In this document: positions 61,102 through 64,000 of the stretch, piece by piece
How positions within the stretch are numbered: the first letter of the stretch is position 1
Layout of the letters: each line of letters opens with the position of its first letter
Source: an uncultured Collinsella sp.
GTDB lineage: Bacteria; Actinomycetota; Coriobacteriia; Coriobacteriales; Coriobacteriaceae
Reading direction: 5' to 3'
DNA: 64,000 bases
Assembly: GCA_958452935.1 (NCBI GenBank)
Contig: CAUDVX010000006.1
Location: 9,252-73,251, forward strand
Translations under genes and position numbers: made by a program
The notes under the pieces: model-generated
Seen by the model: only the letters and a program-made list of their open reading frames with translations
Databases searched by the model: none
What the model was told of the DNA's origin: nothing

Positions 61102-62451
61102 GTGGCCAAGAAATCTACGGCTATCGATGTAACGCAGGGTGTCATTTGGCAGCAGCTGCTGTCGCTGTGCGTTCCCATCTTCTTTAGTTCGTTTTTTCAG
61201 CAGGCATACACGCTTATCGGTACCTATATCGTCGGTCAGTTTGGCGGCAAGCTCGCGCTGGGTGGCATTCAGGCCACGATGGTGCTTACGGAGCTCTGCA
61301 TAGGTTTTTGCGTCGGTGTGGGTGCCGGCTGCGCGGTCATTACGGGCCAGTTTTTTGGTCAGCACGATGACGAGCGTCTGAGCCGATCTGTCCATACGGC
61401 CATGACGCTCGCGCTGGTGGGCGGTATCGTTTTCTCGATTCTTGGCATAGTGTTCGTTGAGCCCATGCTGGTGCTTATGAACACGCCGCATGAATTATTG
61501 GCCGAGGGCGTGGCCTATGCCCGTTGTTATTTTGCCGCTATGGTTGCGGCGCTTCTACTCAATATGGGAACGGCATTGCTGCGCGCCGTGGGCGACACGC
61601 GCGGGCCTGCTGTGATCATTGCTTCCGGTTGCCTTGTTAATGCGGTGTTGGATGTCATCTTCGTTGCCGTGCTGCATATGGAGGCTCTGGGCTGCGGCAT
61701 CGCGGTGGCGCTGACCATTTGCTCCAACGCCACGATGATCGTGATTCGTATGATGCACGCACCGGGTGCGTGGCGGCTTTCACTGTCCAAACTCGGCATT
61801 GATCCTGACATTTGTAAGAGCATGGTCTCGTGTGGTCTGCCGCTTGGCTTTCAGTCTGCTGCGTATTCGATTTCCAACGTTTTGATTCAGGTGTCGGTCA
61901 ACTCGTTTGGTGCCGATGTCACCACGGCTTGGGGTCTTTCGGGCCGCCTGGATGGTATTGTCTGGATGGTTACCGAGGCGCTTGGCGTGTCGATCACCAC
62001 GTTCTCGGCACAGAACTTTGGCGCGCGCAACTACGAGCGCATGCGCAAGGGCTACCATACGTCGCTCGTGCTGTCGTTTATGCTCATTGGTGGCCTGTCT
62101 GCCGTGCTGCTGGTATTCTCGGGTCCGCTGTCTCGTCTGTTTGTCGACGATGCTTCGATTTCGGCGTACACCACGACCATCCTCCACTTCATTGCGCCGT
62201 TCTATGCGATTTTCTCGATTATCGAGAACGCCTCGGGTTCCATCCGCGGCGCCGGCGTGAGCTTGCAGCCCATGCTGCTCACGATTTTTGGCACCGTCGT
62301 GCTCAGGGTGATCTGGGTGTTTGCGATTATGCCGTTCGATCCGTCGCTTGAGCACCTGCTGCTGGTCTACCCCGTAACCTGGGTAATCACCGCCATGATG
62401 TTCACCGTCTACCATCACAGCGGCAACTGGCTCGGCCGCGCCACTGCCTAG
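61102..62451 (+). CDS. MATE-family efflux transporter
   Basis: This 449-residue protein has two repeats of six hydrophobic helices, the MatE fold. QAYTLIGTYIVGQFGGK in helix 1-2 and the repeat counterpart LSGRLDGIVWMVTEALG are typical. It exports cationic drugs or metabolites in exchange for sodium or protons; the substrate is unknown. GTG 61102 follows GGGGAGGG. The TAG stop falls in a palindrome shared with the converging next gene. Confidence 0.92.
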   Translation: MAKKSTAIDVTQGVIWQQLLSLCVPIFFSSFFQQAYTLIGTYIVGQFGGKLALGGIQATMVLTELCIGFCVGVGAGCAVITGQFFGQHDDERLSRSVHTAMTLALVGGIVFSILGIVFVEPMLVLMNTPHELLAEGVAYARCYFAAMVAALLLNMGTALLRAVGDTRGPAVIIASGCLVNAVLDVIFVAVLHMEALGCGIAVALTICSNATMIVIRMMHAPGAWRLSLSKLGIDPDICKSMVSCGLPLGFQSAAYSISNVLIQVSVNSFGADVTTAWGLSGRLDGIVWMVTEALGVSITTFSAQNFGARNYERMRKGYHTSLVLSFMLIGGLSAVLLVFSGPLSRLFVDDASISAYTTTILHFIAPFYAIFSIIENASGSIRGAGVSLQPMLLTIFGTVVLRVIWVFAIMPFDPSLEHLLLVYPVTWVITAMMFTVYHHSGNWLGRATA

Positions 62452-62477
62452 CCATTGGGGACGTCCGCAATGGCTAG
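62448..62477. repeat. Palindrome carrying the stop codons of both converging genes
   Basis: CTAGCCATTG and CAATGGCTAG are perfect 10-base arms around GGGACGTCCG. TAG of the MATE gene (62449-62451) and TAG of the cobO gene (62474-62476, minus strand) both lie inside the arms. The core ATTGGGGACGT is shared with the element at 42122-42202. Confidence 0.9.
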
Positions 62478-62959
62478 TATTCGATGCCTTGGCGGGCTAG
62501 GAGGCCTTCGTCGAAGTAGTGTTTGACGGGGCGCATTTCGGTTACTAGGTCTGCAAGGTCGGCGAGGGGCAGCAAGCCACGGCCGGTGAACACGAGCTCC
62601 GTGGTGGTTGGTTTCATCGCGATCAACGCTTCGACATCTTCGCGCGTCACAAAGCCCCGTCGCATGGCTTCTCCCAGCTCATCCAAGATCAGCACGTCGA
62701 CCTGGCTAATCTGCTCGCGCGCCAGCTCCATGATCTGTGCGGCACAGGCTTCGGGCGTGTCGCGGTCGGCTTGTACGATGCGTAGCCCCAATCGAGGTGC
62801 TGCGTCATGTTCGGCACAGTGCAGCTTCTTGGCAAACTGAAGCATGAGCACGTTAAGTCCATAGCCCGTGGCGCGCAGCGCGAGCCCCAGCGCGGCTGTC
62901 GTCTTGCCCTTGCCGTCGCCCGTATAGATTTGAACCTTGCCGACTTCCAGTGATGCCAT
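62474..62959 (-). CDS. cobO: Cob(I)alamin adenosyltransferase, CobO/BtuR type
   Basis: This 161-residue P-loop enzyme attaches adenosyl to cobalamin or its precursor. Walker A-like GDGKGKTTAALGLALRA (about 15-31), VLMLQFAKK, the acidic LILDELGEAM (about 89-98) and VFTGRGLLPLADLADLVTEM (split) are typical. It is divergent from ftsH and converges on the MATE gene. No cobalamin riboswitch is seen upstream, and other cobalamin genes are absent from this window. Confidence 0.92.
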   Translation of the reverse strand: MASLEVGKVQIYTGDGKGKTTAALGLALRATGYGLNVLMLQFAKKLHCAEHDAAPRLGLRIVQADRDTPEACAAQIMELAREQISQVDVLILDELGEAMRRGFVTREDVEALIAMKPTTTELVFTGRGLLPLADLADLVTEMRPVKHYFDEGLLARQGIEY

Positions 62960-63051
62960 CTCTGTCCTTTCGTGCCCGGCGTCGGTTTATCGCCGTCCGG
63001 GTTGGGTATTCTAGAAAAGTTTATCAACCCCAGTAGATGGAGTTCAAGCAG

Positions 63052-64000
63052 ATGGAGATGGATGACAACAAACGTAGACGGAATATGATCCTCTACGTGC
63101 TCATCGCCTTCGTCGTCTACCTCGTGCTCTCGACCGTTCTGTTCCCCAACATCGGTCACACGCAGCAGATTACGAAGACCGATTACTCGACGTTTGTCAA
63201 AGCGCTCGATAAGAAGAGCGTCGACAAGGTCGAGTACAACACGGACGATTACACGATTTATTACACCAAGAAGGGCGAGGACGAGAACATCGCCTACAAG
63301 ACGACCGGTGTGCCGAATGACGCGGGCTTTACCGATCGCGTGCTTGAATCTGGCGCCTCGCTTGAGTCGGTCGTTCCCGATAAGAACTCGGGTCTGATGA
63401 CCTACTACCTGCTCACCCTCATTCTTCCTATGGCGATTTTCTTCCTGATCGGCTGGTGGCTCAACCGCCGCATGAAGAAGGCCATGGGTGATGACGGTCC
63501 TTCGATGAACTTTGGCGGCGGTGGTTTTGGCGGCGGCGGACTGGGCAAGTCCGGCGCTCGCGTTATCGCCTCCAAGGACGTGGGCGTGACCTTTAAGGAT
63601 GTCGCCGGCCAGGAAGAGGCCAAGGAGTCTCTCAAGGAGGTCGTCGACTTTCTGGAGAAGCCGCAGCGCTATGAGGAAATCGGCGCCAAGCTGCCGCGTG
63701 GTGCTCTTCTTGTCGGCCCTCCGGGTACCGGTAAGACCCTGCTTGCCAAGGCTGTGGCCGGCGAGGCGGGCGTGCCGTTCTTTAGTATTTCTGGTTCTGA
63801 GTTCGTCGAGATGTTCGTCGGCCGCGGTGCCGCTAAAGTTCGCGACCTGTTTAAGCAGGCCAAGGAAAAGGCCCCGTGCATCGTCTTTATCGATGAGATT
63901 GATACCATCGGCAAGAAGCGCGATGGCGGCGGCTTTAGTGGCAATGACGAGCGCGAGCAGACGCTCAACCAGCTGCTGACCGAGATGGACGGCTTCGATA
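63052..64000 (+). CDS. ftsH: ATP-dependent zinc metalloprotease FtsH (3' end outside window)
   Basis: The N-terminal part (316 codons) of the membrane AAA+ protease has a first membrane helix at about 11-30, an extracytoplasmic domain (YSTFVKALDKKSVDKVEY) and a second helix at about 117-139. A glycine-rich linker, Walker A GPPGTGKT, Walker B IVFIDEID and SRH-like sequence follow. The zinc HEXXH site lies beyond the window. ATG 63052 is used because GGAG lies eight bases upstream; ATG 63037 and 63058 are in frame. It degrades misfolded membrane proteins and short-lived regulators. Confidence 0.95.
   Translation, partial: MEMDDNKRRRNMILYVLIAFVVYLVLSTVLFPNIGHTQQITKTDYSTFVKALDKKSVDKVEYNTDDYTIYYTKKGEDENIAYKTTGVPNDAGFTDRVLESGASLESVVPDKNSGLMTYYLLTLILPMAIFFLIGWWLNRRMKKAMGDDGPSMNFGGGGFGGGGLGKSGARVIASKDVGVTFKDVAGQEEAKESLKEVVDFLEKPQRYEEIGAKLPRGALLVGPPGTGKTLLAKAVAGEAGVPFFSISGSEFVEMFVGRGAAKVRDLFKQAKEKAPCIVFIDEIDTIGKKRDGGGFSGNDEREQTLNQLLTEMDGFD

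Noticed and set aside
62960..63051. Cobalamin riboswitch upstream of cobO
   Set aside because: The gap is only 92 bases and contains no B12-box-like sequence.
1..64000. CRISPR arrays, insertion sequences, prophage genes and rRNA genes
   Set aside because: No regularly spaced direct repeats, transposase, integrase, phage structural genes or rRNA sequence were recognised.

Overview
The window looks like a chromosomal segment of a high-GC, Gram-positive gut actinobacterium of the Coriobacteriia, most probably Collinsella. This is inferred from the gene order SepIVA-like/DUF177/rpmF ... rnc/smc/ftsY/ffh, many GTG and TTG starts, the lack of any outer-membrane gene in a Pel-type polysaccharide cluster, and GC-rich codon use. 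I could run no database search.

Region 1 (1 to about 8,400) is visibly more AT-rich and reads as variable accessory DNA. It holds the end of an unidentified gene, a two-gene polysaccharide-export ABC transporter, tRNA-Arg, UDP-glucose 6-dehydrogenase and a membrane-anchored family 2 glycosyltransferase. A two-gene Septu-type anti-phage module (PtuA ATPase plus PtuB HNH nuclease) and a stand-alone AAA/winged-helix ATPase follow. It ends at a long AT-rich palindrome.

Region 2 (about 8,530 to 19,720) is a tightly overlapping eight-gene operon for a Pel-like exopolysaccharide: PelD (fused to an N-terminal Rossmann-like domain, with a RESD c-di-GMP I-site and a dead GGDEF site), PelE-like, DUF2194 deacetylase, PelF glycosyltransferase, PelG transporter, a CotH-kinase lipoprotein (broken by a one-base frameshift), a VTC-type polyphosphate polymerase domain protein and a DUF4956 membrane protein. 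This is the most interesting system in the window.

Region 3 (19,800 to 25,640) is a sucrose locus (LacI-type regulator, PTS IIBC, GH32 sucrose-6-phosphate hydrolase) with a duplicated operator. It is followed by a PLP-fold protein lacking the expected catalytic lysine and by a ModE-like HTH regulator. Region 4 (25,800 to 30,300) has guaB and leuS separated by several large palindromes.

Region 5 (30,430 to 42,480) is the information-processing block rimP-nusA-infB-rbfA-nrnA-truB-ribF-dnaG, then rpoD and two identical tRNA-Asn genes. A terminator-like hairpin between the rimP promoter and rimP suggests leader attenuation. Region 6 (42,660 to 57,590) is the conserved block Asp23/DAK/recG/rsmD/coaD/sepIVA/DUF177/rpmF/plsX/acpP/rnc/smc/ftsY/ffh, covering lipid precursor, RNA processing, chromosome condensation and protein targeting.

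Region 7 (57,650 to 64,000) has a DUF134-NifX fusion regulator with a metal-binding tail, thyA-folA, an SpoU RNA methyltransferase, a MATE exporter, a cobalamin adenosyltransferase and the start of ftsH. Palindromic elements with the core ATTGGGGACGT occur at 42,122-42,202 and 62,448-62,477.
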